Of a DNA stretch of 59,204 nt, positions 33,154 through 41,594 are shown piece after piece (the first letter of the stretch is position 1; every line of letters begins with the position of its first letter). The translations under genes were made by a program, and so were the position numbers. The notes beneath the pieces were generated by a model. It made no database searches. It saw only the letters and a program-made list of their open reading frames with translations, and was not told the origin of the DNA. Source of the stretch: CAYNNQ01 sp964398785 (lineage in GTDB: Bacteria; Desulfobacterota; Desulfovibrionia; Desulfovibrionales; Desulfonatronovibrionaceae); assembly GCA_964398785.1 (NCBI GenBank), contig CAYNNQ010000013.1:1-59204 (forward strand). The letters are read 5' to 3'.

Positions 33154-35547
33154 GTGCCTTTGCGTTCCCACGATGAAAACGGCTCGTCAATTCTGGATTC
33201 GGAACTGCGCAAATCACTTTACCTGCTTTTGCGCAAGATCCTAGCCGCTAAGCGGACATTTCTCCTACGTTCGGATATCCTGGACATCCTGGAGGATTTT
33301 GAAAATAAGCAAAATGACTTTGCACTTTTGCATGCCGACATATATGAGGTGTTCCGCGTCGGGCAGGTACTGGCCTGTAAATATCCATGGATATACCTGG
33401 TCTCCCGTCCGGATATTGGCACCTGGGCCTTTTATCGCTTCCAGTGCGAAGACGTTTTGTATGAACATATCGAGGCCCGGGATTACCTCCGTTTTGAGGA
33501 ATCGTTGGTCAAAAAAGAGGAAAAAAGAGACGAGTTTTTGCCGGAAATAGATTTTCGGCCATTTAACCGTGATTTCCCCCAGCTGCAGGACAACCACCAC
33601 ATAGGCAAGGGTGTGGAATTCTTAAACCGGCACCTCTCGGGAAAATTCTTCCAGAGCAAGGAGACCGGCAATGCCAGTCTTTTCAATTTCTTGCGCCTGC
33701 ACCAGTGCCAGGGAAACCAATTAATGCTCAACAGCCGCATCCGGGATGTGTCTTCCTTACGCAAGTCTTTGCGCCAAGGACAAAAAATCCTGGCCTGCAA
33801 GAACTTTGGTGAGGAGTGGAGCTCTTTTTCCCGGGAGATGAACGAGTTGGGAATCGAACCTGGGTGGGGACGTAGAGCGGAGGATATCCAGGAAAATTTC
33901 GGGCTCCTTCTGGAGATTTTGGAGGCACCCACCGCTTCCATCCTAGCCAAGTTCCTAAGCCGGATGCCCATGGTATTCAATCTTTTGGTAATCTCTCCGC
34001 ACGGCTATTTCGGGCAGTCCGGGGTCCTCGGTTTGCCGGACACAGGGGGGCAGGTCGTGTATATCCTGGATCAGGTCCGGGCCTTGGAACAGGAGATGCG
34101 GAGGCAGATCTATGATCAAGGGCTGGAAATCAGTCCGCGCATTCTGGTCCTGACCCGGCTTATTCCCGAGGCAGGGGAAACAACATGCAATCAACGCATG
34201 GAATCCATAATTGGAACAGAAAATAGCTATATACTTCGCGTACCCTTCCGCAACGAAAACGGAGAAGTCGTCCCGCAATGGATTTCCCGCTTCCACGTCT
34301 GGCCGTATCTTGAGCGTTTTGCAGTGGACAGCCGGAATGAAGTCATGGCGGAAATGAATGGAAAACCGGATTTGATTGTGGGCAACTATTCCGACGGCAA
34401 CCTAGTGGCCACCCTCCTTTCTAAAGAGATGCAGGTCACGCAGTGCAATATCGCCCATGCCCTGGAAAAGTCCAAATATTTGTTTTCCGCCCAGTACTGG
34501 GAGGAAAACGAGGCCCAATATCGCTTTTCCGCCCAATTTACAGCGGATTTGACCGCCATGAATGCGGCGGATTTCATTATAACCAGTACCTATCAGGAAA
34601 TAGCCGGCAGAGAGGACATCGTGGGGCAGTATGAATCCTATCAATTTTTTTCCCTCCCTCAACTGTATCGGGTCCTCAACGGGATCAATATTTATGATTA
34701 CAAATTTAATATCGTCTCCCCGGGCGCGGATTCCAATGTGTATTTCCCTTATTTTGAAGAGGATAAAAGATTGGCGGAACTGCGTCCGGAGATCGAGGAC
34801 ATGGTTTATGGGGAGGAGGGGGAAGAAAGTCGAGGTAAGCTGCAAAATCCAGATAAACCCCTTATCCTGTCCATGGCCCGGATGGACAGGGTCAAGAACC
34901 TTGTAGGGCTTGTCAGGTGGTTCGGGGAGAATGAAGAACTCCAAAAACAAGCCAATCTTCTGATTGTAGGCGGATCAATACCTCCAGAACATTCTGAGGA
35001 CGCTGAGGAGCATCAGTGCATTGTGCACATGCACGAGCTTATAGACGCCTATGGTTTACAGGAATGCATGCGCTGGGTAGGCAGGCGTTTGGAGAAAAAT
35101 CTTTCCGGAGAACTCTACAGGTTTGTCGCGGATACTGGAGGATTCTTTGTCCAACCCGCTCTATTCGAGGCCTTTGGCCTTACGGTAGTGGAGGCCATGG
35201 CTTCCGGACTGCCGGTGTTTGTCACCATTTTTGGCGGACCTTTGGAAATAGTGGAGGACAATGTTTCCGGTTTCCACATAGATCCGAACAAGGGGCGCGA
35301 ATGCGCAGAGCGCATGGAAAATTTTTTACGCCGCAGCAAACAGGATCCCGCCTATTGGGAGGAAATATCCAGACAGGCCCTGGAAAGAGTTCGCCGCAAG
35401 TACAATTGGGATCTCTATGCCCGCAAGCTGTTGTCCCTCTCCCGGATTTACGGGTTTTGGAAGTATGTCTCCAATCTGGAAAGAGAAGAAACCCGTTGTT
35501 ATTTGGATCTCCTTTATTCCCTTCTGGTTCGTAAATTAATTCAATAG
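33154..35547 (+). CDS. Sucrose synthase
   Basis: A 797-residue GT-B enzyme interconverting sucrose plus UDP and UDP-glucose plus fructose. A long N-terminal regulatory region (to about residue 270) precedes the catalytic part with LGLPDTGGQVVYILDQVRALEQEM, HALEKSKYLFSAQYW, DFIITSTYQEIAG and FVQPALFEAFGLTVVEAMASGLPVF. The start is the GTG at 33154, with AAGGAG 8 nt upstream; an in-frame TTG at 33124 lacks a ribosome site. With fructokinase and sucrose-phosphate synthase upstream it completes a make-and-recycle sucrose module. Confidence 0.92.
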   Translation: MPLRSHDENGSSILDSELRKSLYLLLRKILAAKRTFLLRSDILDILEDFENKQNDFALLHADIYEVFRVGQVLACKYPWIYLVSRPDIGTWAFYRFQCEDVLYEHIEARDYLRFEESLVKKEEKRDEFLPEIDFRPFNRDFPQLQDNHHIGKGVEFLNRHLSGKFFQSKETGNASLFNFLRLHQCQGNQLMLNSRIRDVSSLRKSLRQGQKILACKNFGEEWSSFSREMNELGIEPGWGRRAEDIQENFGLLLEILEAPTASILAKFLSRMPMVFNLLVISPHGYFGQSGVLGLPDTGGQVVYILDQVRALEQEMRRQIYDQGLEISPRILVLTRLIPEAGETTCNQRMESIIGTENSYILRVPFRNENGEVVPQWISRFHVWPYLERFAVDSRNEVMAEMNGKPDLIVGNYSDGNLVATLLSKEMQVTQCNIAHALEKSKYLFSAQYWEENEAQYRFSAQFTADLTAMNAADFIITSTYQEIAGREDIVGQYESYQFFSLPQLYRVLNGINIYDYKFNIVSPGADSNVYFPYFEEDKRLAELRPEIEDMVYGEEGEESRGKLQNPDKPLILSMARMDRVKNLVGLVRWFGENEELQKQANLLIVGGSIPPEHSEDAEEHQCIVHMHELIDAYGLQECMRWVGRRLEKNLSGELYRFVADTGGFFVQPALFEAFGLTVVEAMASGLPVFVTIFGGPLEIVEDNVSGFHIDPNKGRECAERMENFLRRSKQDPAYWEEISRQALERVRRKYNWDLYARKLLSLSRIYGFWKYVSNLEREETRCYLDLLYSLLVRKLIQ

Positions 35548-35560
35548 GTTTGGCAGGCAC

Positions 35561-36856
35561 ATGCAAAAAATTCGCATCTATACAGTTTCTCTGGGGTGCC
35601 CCAAGAACAGGGTGGATACCGAAAAAATGCTCGGCCAACTCGGGGATGCTTATGTCTCGGCGGAGGCTCCGGAGAAATCGGACCTGATTTTGATCAACAC
35701 CTGTGCATTTATTGTTCCCGCCGTAGAGGAATCCCTGCAGGAAGTAATCGTTTTGGGTGAAGAGGCCAAGAAAGCCGGCAAGCAACGTCCTCTTATTATT
35801 GTTACCGGATGTTTGGAGGCCAGATACGGCAATCAGCTGCATTCCCTCCTCCCGGAAGTAGATATTTTTCTGCCCATTTCCCGCCAAAAGAGGTTAGTAC
35901 CCATAATAACCCGGCATTTTTCACTCCATGCCTTTCTAAAACCCCAAGTACTGACTACCGGCCCGGCGTACGGCTATATTAAATTGAGCGAGGGATGCAA
36001 TAACAAGTGTTCATTCTGCACTATCCCCGCTTTGCGAGGGAGGTTGTGCTCACGTTCGCTTGATTCCATAGAAAAGGATGCCCGGGCCCTCTTGGAGCAA
36101 GGCGCGAAGGAGTTGGTCCTTGTGGCCCAGGACTGCACCGCCTACGGCAGGGATATGGATATGCGCGATGGCTTGATCCGAGTGTTGGATCGCTTGCTCG
36201 AGTTGCCTCATCTACAGAGACTGCGCTTGATGTATCTTTATCCATCCGGACTTAGCAAAGAACTTTTGGATTTTATTCGCAAAAGCGGGCCGGTTATGCT
36301 CCCTTATTTTGATATTCCCTTGCAACATGCCCACCAGGATATCCTCCGCAAAATGGGGCGCCCTTTTTCCCAGGATCCGCAGAAAGTGGTGGACCGCATT
36401 CGAGACAGGGTTCCGGAAAGCGTGCTCCGGACTACGATCATAGTCGGTTTCCCCGGGGAAAATCCCGAACACTTCGACACTTTAATTTCTTTTGTGGCCC
36501 GGAACCGCTTTTCCAATTTGGGGGCGTTTCCCTATTATCCAGAGGAAGGGACTCGGGCTGCCTCTATGCCGGATCAGGTGCCAGAACAAATAAAACAAAA
36601 GAGGCTGGATGTCCTGATGCAGGTCCAACGCGATATAAGCGCGGAGCTTTTGCGGGCTTACGAGGATCAGGAAGTAGATGTCCTTGTGGATGCCCCCCAT
36701 CCGGAATGGCCTGGCTTGTACACAGGCAGAACATGGTTTCAGGCCCCGGAAGTGGACGGGGTTACCTATGTTAGCGGTCCGGAGGTGATAGTCGGGAGTA
36801 TGTCCAGGGCCCTTGTCCAGGAGACCAAGGACTACGATTTGGTCGCCATGACCTAA
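35561..36856 (+). CDS. rimO: Ribosomal protein S12 methylthiotransferase RimO
   Basis: A 431-residue radical SAM methylthiotransferase acting on an aspartate of S12. It has the N-terminal UPF0004 cluster domain (SLGCPKNRVDTEKMLG, NTCAFIVPAVEES, TGCLEARYG), the radical SAM motif CNNKCSFCTIP, and a C-terminal TRAM domain. The SLGCPKN start and the IKLSEGCNN block fit RimO rather than MiaB. It follows sucrose synthase by 13 nt but is functionally closer to rpsA downstream. Confidence 0.94.
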   Translation: MQKIRIYTVSLGCPKNRVDTEKMLGQLGDAYVSAEAPEKSDLILINTCAFIVPAVEESLQEVIVLGEEAKKAGKQRPLIIVTGCLEARYGNQLHSLLPEVDIFLPISRQKRLVPIITRHFSLHAFLKPQVLTTGPAYGYIKLSEGCNNKCSFCTIPALRGRLCSRSLDSIEKDARALLEQGAKELVLVAQDCTAYGRDMDMRDGLIRVLDRLLELPHLQRLRLMYLYPSGLSKELLDFIRKSGPVMLPYFDIPLQHAHQDILRKMGRPFSQDPQKVVDRIRDRVPESVLRTTIIVGFPGENPEHFDTLISFVARNRFSNLGAFPYYPEEGTRAASMPDQVPEQIKQKRLDVLMQVQRDISAELLRAYEDQEVDVLVDAPHPEWPGLYTGRTWFQAPEVDGVTYVSGPEVIVGSMSRALVQETKDYDLVAMT

Positions 36857-36998
36857 ATTTCCCTGGTTCCAAAGACAGAATCAACCCGTCCATTTTATCG
36901 AAACGCAAATTTAACTTGTCATATGCGGTTTTTTTGGTTGTCAACCGGATAGGTATCTGCTAGTAACTCTCGCATAAATTTTTGTGTTAGGGGGTTAT

Positions 36999-38741
36999 AT
37001 GGATAATATGACAAATCAAGCAAGGGAAGACAGCGCTCCGGAGATGGATATTGATTTTGCCCAGGAACTGGAGAATTATCTGAATGCAGATTTTGGCGAT
37101 GTGGAAGAAGGCGGAATCGTTTCCGGAGAAGTTGTAAAGATTGGAGACGGCCACGTTTTGGTGGACGTCAATTTCAAGTCCGAAGGCCAGATTCCCATAA
37201 AGGAGTTTCTGGATAGCGAAGGCAATATTTCCGTTAGCGAGGGGGAAAAGGTAGATGTCTTTGTCTCCCAGAAAGATGAAGACGAAGGCGTGATCAATCT
37301 TTCCCGGGAACGGGCCAGGCGGCTGCAGCTTCTGGACAGTCTGGAAAAGAGCATGGAGGATGAAAAGATTGTAACCGGCCGGATCACACGGAGGATCAAG
37401 GGTGGATACCATGTGGACCTGGGCGGGATAGAGGCCTTTTTGCCGGGATCTCACGTTGATTTGCGCCCGGTACCGGATATGGACGCCTTGGTTGATCAGG
37501 ACTACGATTTCAAGATTCTCAAGATAAACCGTCGCCGGAGCAACGTGATTGTCTCTCGCCGTGTTCTTTTGGAAGAAGAGCGCAACCATAAGAGACAGGA
37601 ACTTTTGGAAGAGCTGGAAGAAGGGCAATCCGTGACCGGAAAAGTTAAAAATATAACTGAATATGGTGTATTTATCGACTTGGGCGGCTTGGACGGCCTT
37701 TTACATATAACCGATATGTCTTGGAAGAGGATTCGGCATCCCAAGGAGATGGTCCAGCTTGGGGACGAGCTTGAACTTAAGGTCCTAAGCTTCGACAAGG
37801 ACGAGGAAAAAGTTTCCCTGGGCCTTAAACAGCTGGTGCCGGATCCCTGGGAGAATATCACTGCGAGATTCCCGGAAGGAGAGAAATTCAGTGGTCGGGT
37901 GACCAACCTTGTTGATTACGGCGCTTTTGTGGAGTTGGACTCCGGAGTGGAGGGACTCGTACACATTTCGGAGATGTCTTGGACCCGGAAGTTGCGCCAT
38001 CCCAAGCAAATGGTCAATACCGGAGACGAAGTGGAAGTGGTGGTTCTGGGTATAGACTCCGATCGCAAACGGATATCCCTGGGGATGAAGCAGGTAAATC
38101 CCAACCCGTGGGACCTGGTTGCCGAAAGATATCCCGAGGGCACTGTATTGGAGGCAGAAATCAAGAATATCACGGAATTCGGTATCTTTATCGGGATAGA
38201 GGAAGGTATTGACGGCCTAATCCATGTTTCGGATCTTTCCTGGATAAAAAAGATCCGTCATCCCAGTGAATTATACAATGTTTCCGATGTGATCCAGGCC
38301 AAGGTGCTCACCGTGGACAAGGAAAACGAGAAGTTCACACTCGGTGTGAAACAGCTTACCGAGGATCCCTGGTTGGAGGTCCCCAATCGTTATCCCACCG
38401 GGACCAATGTGCAGGGCACCATCACCAACATCACCGATTTCGGTCTTTTTGTTGAGGTCGAGGAAGGTATCGAGGGGTTGGTCCATGTCTCCGAACTGAG
38501 CCGGAAAAAGGTCAAAAGTCCCAAAGAGGTCTTTGAAGAAGGTCAAGAGATTCAGGCCAAGGTTATCCATGTTAGCGCAGACGAGCGCCGCTTAGGTTTG
38601 TCTATCAAGGATTATTTGGAAGAATTGGAAAAGAAGCAGGCGGAGGAAAACCGAACAGGTAATTCTGGAGCGCAGACACCGGGGAGCAACCTGGGGGATT
38701 TGATCCGTCAAAAGCTGGAAGAAGATGGAGACGAAGACTGA
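36999..38741 (+). CDS. rpsA: 30S ribosomal protein S1
   Basis: A 580-residue S1 with six consecutive OB-fold S1 repeats. The later four are easy to see from repeated patterns such as GKVKNITEYGVFIDLGGLDGLLHITDMSW, GRVTNLVDYGAFVELDSGVEGLVHISEMSW and GTITNITDFGLFVEVEEGIEGLVHVSELS. It binds mRNA and helps initiation. The start is set at the ATG at 36999, preceded by AGGGGG; the ATG at 37008 is an alternative with better spacing. The 3' end overlaps sppA by 17 bp. Confidence 0.95.
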   Translation: MDNMTNQAREDSAPEMDIDFAQELENYLNADFGDVEEGGIVSGEVVKIGDGHVLVDVNFKSEGQIPIKEFLDSEGNISVSEGEKVDVFVSQKDEDEGVINLSRERARRLQLLDSLEKSMEDEKIVTGRITRRIKGGYHVDLGGIEAFLPGSHVDLRPVPDMDALVDQDYDFKILKINRRRSNVIVSRRVLLEEERNHKRQELLEELEEGQSVTGKVKNITEYGVFIDLGGLDGLLHITDMSWKRIRHPKEMVQLGDELELKVLSFDKDEEKVSLGLKQLVPDPWENITARFPEGEKFSGRVTNLVDYGAFVELDSGVEGLVHISEMSWTRKLRHPKQMVNTGDEVEVVVLGIDSDRKRISLGMKQVNPNPWDLVAERYPEGTVLEAEIKNITEFGIFIGIEEGIDGLIHVSDLSWIKKIRHPSELYNVSDVIQAKVLTVDKENEKFTLGVKQLTEDPWLEVPNRYPTGTNVQGTITNITDFGLFVEVEEGIEGLVHVSELSRKKVKSPKEVFEEGQEIQAKVIHVSADERRLGLSIKDYLEELEKKQAEENRTGNSGAQTPGSNLGDLIRQKLEEDGDED

Positions 38742-39621
38742 GTTGAAGTTTAGCCAAAAGCATCCCCTGTTTTTTGGCTTCCTGCTGATTATGGCGGCTA
38801 TGGTCCTGATTATCGGGGCTATGGCCGCCTTCACTTTTTTCGTGCACGGGGATACATCGGACTACTTTGTGGAAAACAAGCTCGGAGTTGTGCATGTCCG
38901 TGGAACCATAACCGAATCACGATCTATAAATGATTGGATTCAGCGAATGGCCGAAGATAAGAAAGTGAAAGGGGTGATTTTGCGCATTGATTCTCCCGGG
39001 GGGGAAATAGCCCCATCCCAGGAGATTTATTCTGCGGTAAAGAGATTGGCTGCCAAGAAAAAAGTGGTGGCCTCATTTTCCTCCATGGCTACCTCCGGAG
39101 GCTACTATGTGGCCTGCGGGGCGGATGTAATTGTTTCCAATCCGGGTTCCTTGACCGGGAGCATTGGGGTGAAGGCCAAAATGAGCAATTTTCAGGGACT
39201 GATGCAAAAACTGGGTATCAGGGAGGAGACGATTACCAGTGGCAAATACAAGGATGCCGGGTCCGCATTCAAGCCCCTGACCCCGGAGGAAAAGGCTTAT
39301 TTTCAGAAAATGGTGGACAATCTGCACATGCAGTTTGTGCATGATGTAGCATCCAGCCGGGAACTGGATGAAAAGGAAGTGCTTGAATTGGCCGATGGGC
39401 GTGCCCTTACCGGTGAGCAGGCCCGAAATGCCGGCTTGGTAGATCGTTTGGGCGGTTTCCATACGGCAAAAAAAATATTGCGCAAGATTGCCCATATAAG
39501 CAATGACTATTCCCTGGTTGAGGGGCCTCCCCAGCGAAGATCCCTATTGCAAAAAATCCTGGGTAGCTTTGTCCCCCCGAAACAGGTCGACGCTCCGCGA
39601 TGGGAGTTCTTTTATGAATAA
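38725..39621 (+). CDS. sppA: Signal peptide peptidase SppA, short type
   Basis: A 298-residue S49-family serine protease anchored by one N-terminal membrane helix (FGFLLIMAAMVLIIGAMAAFTFF). The catalytic Ser is in SMATSGGYYVACGADVIV and the general-base Lys is in SGKYKDAGS; GVKGVILRIDSPGGE is the oxyanion region. It degrades signal peptides left in the membrane. The start lies within the end of rpsA, with GGAAGAAG upstream, and its stop overlaps the mqnE start. Confidence 0.93.
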   Translation: METKTELKFSQKHPLFFGFLLIMAAMVLIIGAMAAFTFFVHGDTSDYFVENKLGVVHVRGTITESRSINDWIQRMAEDKKVKGVILRIDSPGGEIAPSQEIYSAVKRLAAKKKVVASFSSMATSGGYYVACGADVIVSNPGSLTGSIGVKAKMSNFQGLMQKLGIREETITSGKYKDAGSAFKPLTPEEKAYFQKMVDNLHMQFVHDVASSRELDEKEVLELADGRALTGEQARNAGLVDRLGGFHTAKKILRKIAHISNDYSLVEGPPQRRSLLQKILGSFVPPKQVDAPRWEFFYE

Positions 39622-40681
39622 TCAGGAGGCATTAACCGCGTGTGCCCGTGGGGAAAAACGATTGTCCAGATCCCAAGCACTAGAGGCGGTACAGGGCGGA
39701 TGGGATCATCACCTTGGGGAATGCGGGAACATGATGCGCGAGCGCCTGCATAACAAGAACGCCTATTATGTCTATAATCAACATATTAATTATACCAATA
39801 TCTGTTGCAATGCCTGCAAGTTTTGCGCGTTCAGCAAAAGGCCGGGCCATTCCGGAGGCTATACCTTGCAATTGGCGGATTTGCGGGAAGAAATCACCAA
39901 AAGGGATGACGAGGATGTCCAGGAACTGCATATAGTCGGGGGGCTTAACCCTGAATTGAAATACGAGTATTATATCCAGATGCTGGGTGCGGTCCGCTCC
40001 CTGCGGCCTCGTGCCTGGATCAAGGCATTTACAGCCGTGGAGATAGCCTTTTTGGCTGATTCTTATGGAATGCACGAGGAGAAAATCTTGGAGGATTTTC
40101 GTGCCGCGGGACTGGATATGCTCCCGGGGGGAGGGGCTGAAGTATTCGCACCGTATCTTCGGGCCCGCATATGCCCGGAAAAGATCTCCGGCGAGAGATG
40201 GCTCAAAATCCACAAATTGGCTCATAACATGGGAATCAGAACCAATTGCACAATGCTTTTCGGACATATAGAAACTTGGGAAGACCGGCTGAACCATTTA
40301 CAAGCACTACGCTCTCTCCAAGACGAAACCGGGGGGTTTGTTTGCTTCATTCCCTTACCCTACCAGCCGGAAAACAATCCGTTGGAGGCAAATGGTCCGG
40401 ACGGCGTGGACTATGCCCAGATGATAGCCCTTTCTAGGCTGTATCTGGACAATATTTTACATTTGAAGGCCTATTGGGCTTTTTCCGGACTGAAGGAGGC
40501 CCAAATAGCCCTTTATCTGGGGGCAGATGATTTCGACGGTACATTGGTAAAGGAACGCGTGGGGCATGCCGCTGGAGCGGATTCTCCTTCCGGATTGACC
40601 GAAAATGGACTGCGGCAGTTTATTCAGGAAACCGGATTTACTCCGGTAGAAAGGGATTCAGTATTCAATTGTCTGGAATAG
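39614..40681 (+). CDS. mqnE: Aminofutalosine synthase MqnE
   Basis: A 355-residue radical SAM enzyme of the futalosine menaquinone pathway, joining chorismate-derived 3-enolpyruvylbenzoate to AdoMet. It has NAYYVYNQHINYTNICCNACKFCAFSKRPG with the CxxxCxxC cluster, ELHIVGGLNPELKYEYYIQML, and AGLDMLPGGGAEVFAPYLRARICPEKI. The HIVGGL and PGGGAE blocks separate MqnE from MqnC and CofH. The start is the ATG at 39614 overlapping the sppA stop by 8 bp; the longer open frame upstream is a shadow inside sppA. Confidence 0.93.
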   Translation: MNNQEALTACARGEKRLSRSQALEAVQGGWDHHLGECGNMMRERLHNKNAYYVYNQHINYTNICCNACKFCAFSKRPGHSGGYTLQLADLREEITKRDDEDVQELHIVGGLNPELKYEYYIQMLGAVRSLRPRAWIKAFTAVEIAFLADSYGMHEEKILEDFRAAGLDMLPGGGAEVFAPYLRARICPEKISGERWLKIHKLAHNMGIRTNCTMLFGHIETWEDRLNHLQALRSLQDETGGFVCFIPLPYQPENNPLEANGPDGVDYAQMIALSRLYLDNILHLKAYWAFSGLKEAQIALYLGADDFDGTLVKERVGHAAGADSPSGLTENGLRQFIQETGFTPVERDSVFNCLE

Positions 40682-40721
40682 AGTAGTCTTGTCTTTTAGT
40701 GTGCGAGTTGAAATTATAGAG

Positions 40722-40751
40722 TTGACTAGGGACCTGTTATAACAGTATCAT
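40722..40751 (+). promoter_or_regulatory. Promoter with an embedded palindromic operator
   Basis: TTGACT (40722-40727), an 18-bp spacer and TATCAT (40746-40751), 42 bp upstream of the small ORF at 40794. A perfect 12-bp palindrome CTGTTATAACAG fills 40734-40745, exactly between the two boxes, where a repressor would block polymerase. The regulator is unknown. Confidence 0.55.
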
Positions 40752-40793
40752 TTCTATGATTTAAAAGGACAATAACAAGGAGGAGTTTTGGGC

Positions 40794-40946
40794 ATGGACA
40801 ATGTAATCATTGAGCTTTTAAAGAACATGCTGGAAAGCACCACCCCCGGCTATTTTGGGGTGATAGGGATTTTTACCTTCTTGGCCGCTATTGTGGCCGC
40901 GGCTATATACAGGATACACGAAGGGCAGAAGGAAGGAGGACACTAA
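40794..40946 (+). CDS. Small membrane protein of 50 residues
   Basis: The frame starts MDNVIIELLKNMLEST and ends HEGQKEGGH. In between is a single hydrophobic helix (YFGVIGIFTFLAAIVAAAIY). The ribosome site AAGGAGGAG ends 8 nt before the ATG and is near perfect; a promoter-like sequence precedes it at 40722. It is followed directly by non-coding repeats, so it is transcribed alone. The size and one-helix layout fit a small subunit or regulator of a membrane complex, but no family is recognised. Confidence 0.65.
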   Translation: MDNVIIELLKNMLESTTPGYFGVIGIFTFLAAIVAAAIYRIHEGQKEGGH

Positions 40947-40968
40947 TTCGTTTTTTGGGGCTCTTCGA

Positions 40969-41250
40969 CACAGCGTGTGGATTTTTATGTTTTTTCCGCC
41001 AGATCTTTTTGGATGCTTTTAATGAAAGGCCCACGCGTTTTCTAGGTCCCGCCAAAAGGGGGGAGCCGCACCGAGAATCGGGCTCTTAATGCAGACTGGC
41101 AAAATTTTCAACTTGAATGCAGCCACACTTTTTCTCCCTTTCAAAAGCTAATGTCCGGAGGGGGGCAAGCATTCCCCTTTGGCGGGACCTAGAAAACACT
41201 GGTCCGGTAGTTGGGTATCCCCAAAGATCTGGCGGAAAAAATCCATAGCA
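40969..41250 (+). repeat. MITE-like inverted-repeat element, copy E2
   Basis: The left arm (40969-41060) carries GACACAGCGTGTGGATTTTT, TTTTTTCCGCCAGATCTTT and GTTTTCTAGGTCCCGCCAAA. The right arm (41172-41250) carries the last two blocks as reverse complements in mirror order, separated by a similar 25-27 bp. The inner arms alone could form a stem of about 24 bp. The central 110 bp holds no ORF. A shorter copy lies at 19385-19548. The remainder of the 40947-41593 gap holds the family D repeat and nothing else I can name. Confidence 0.65.
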
Positions 41251-41255
41251 GAAGC

Positions 41256-41368
41256 GCCCGCAAAAAATATATTTTTGCAGGCAGTGTTAAGTTTTAAGTG
41301 AAATCATATAGTTGCAATGTTTTATTTGTGCGGTTGAGTCCAGCATTCGACTTTTTGCGGTTGCCTCA
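41256..41368 (+). repeat. Hairpin repeat, family D copy 3
   Basis: Hairpin GCCCGCAAAAAATATATTTTTGCAGGC in two arms at 41256-41282, then GCAGTGTTAAGTTTTAAGTG, AAATCATATAGTT, GTGCGGTTGAGTCCAGC and TTTTTGCGGTTGCC. It shares this order with 29505-29632, and the hairpin alone with 1-30. It begins right after the MITE-like element. Confidence 0.65.
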
Positions 41369-41570
41369 TAGCAAACGTCGCGGAATCTTTTCTTTGGGTT
41401 TTGGTGTTCGGCCGAGCACGAATATTAGAACCTATCCGGCTCAGTAGCGCAAAAGAATAAAGATCCCCGATTATCCTTTCTCCTTTCGGTTTTCTGGCCA
41501 ATCGCGTCCAATTTACACATACCTTACTAAAATCCAATCTATTTCTCTTTTTGCCGATTTTCTGGATCAA

Positions 41571-41594
41571 GAAAAAGGATATGCGCATATCCTT
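41571..41594 (-). terminator. Intrinsic terminator of the radical SAM gene
   Basis: A perfect palindrome AAGGATATGCGCATATCCTT at 41575-41594 forms an 8-10 bp stem and, on the minus strand, is followed by TTTTC. It begins within the stop codon of the minus-strand radical SAM gene. Confidence 0.7.

Noticed and set aside
41322..41588. 88-codon minus-strand ORF
   Set aside because: It lies within the family D repeat region, is very basic and AT-driven, and has no ribosome site or family pattern.
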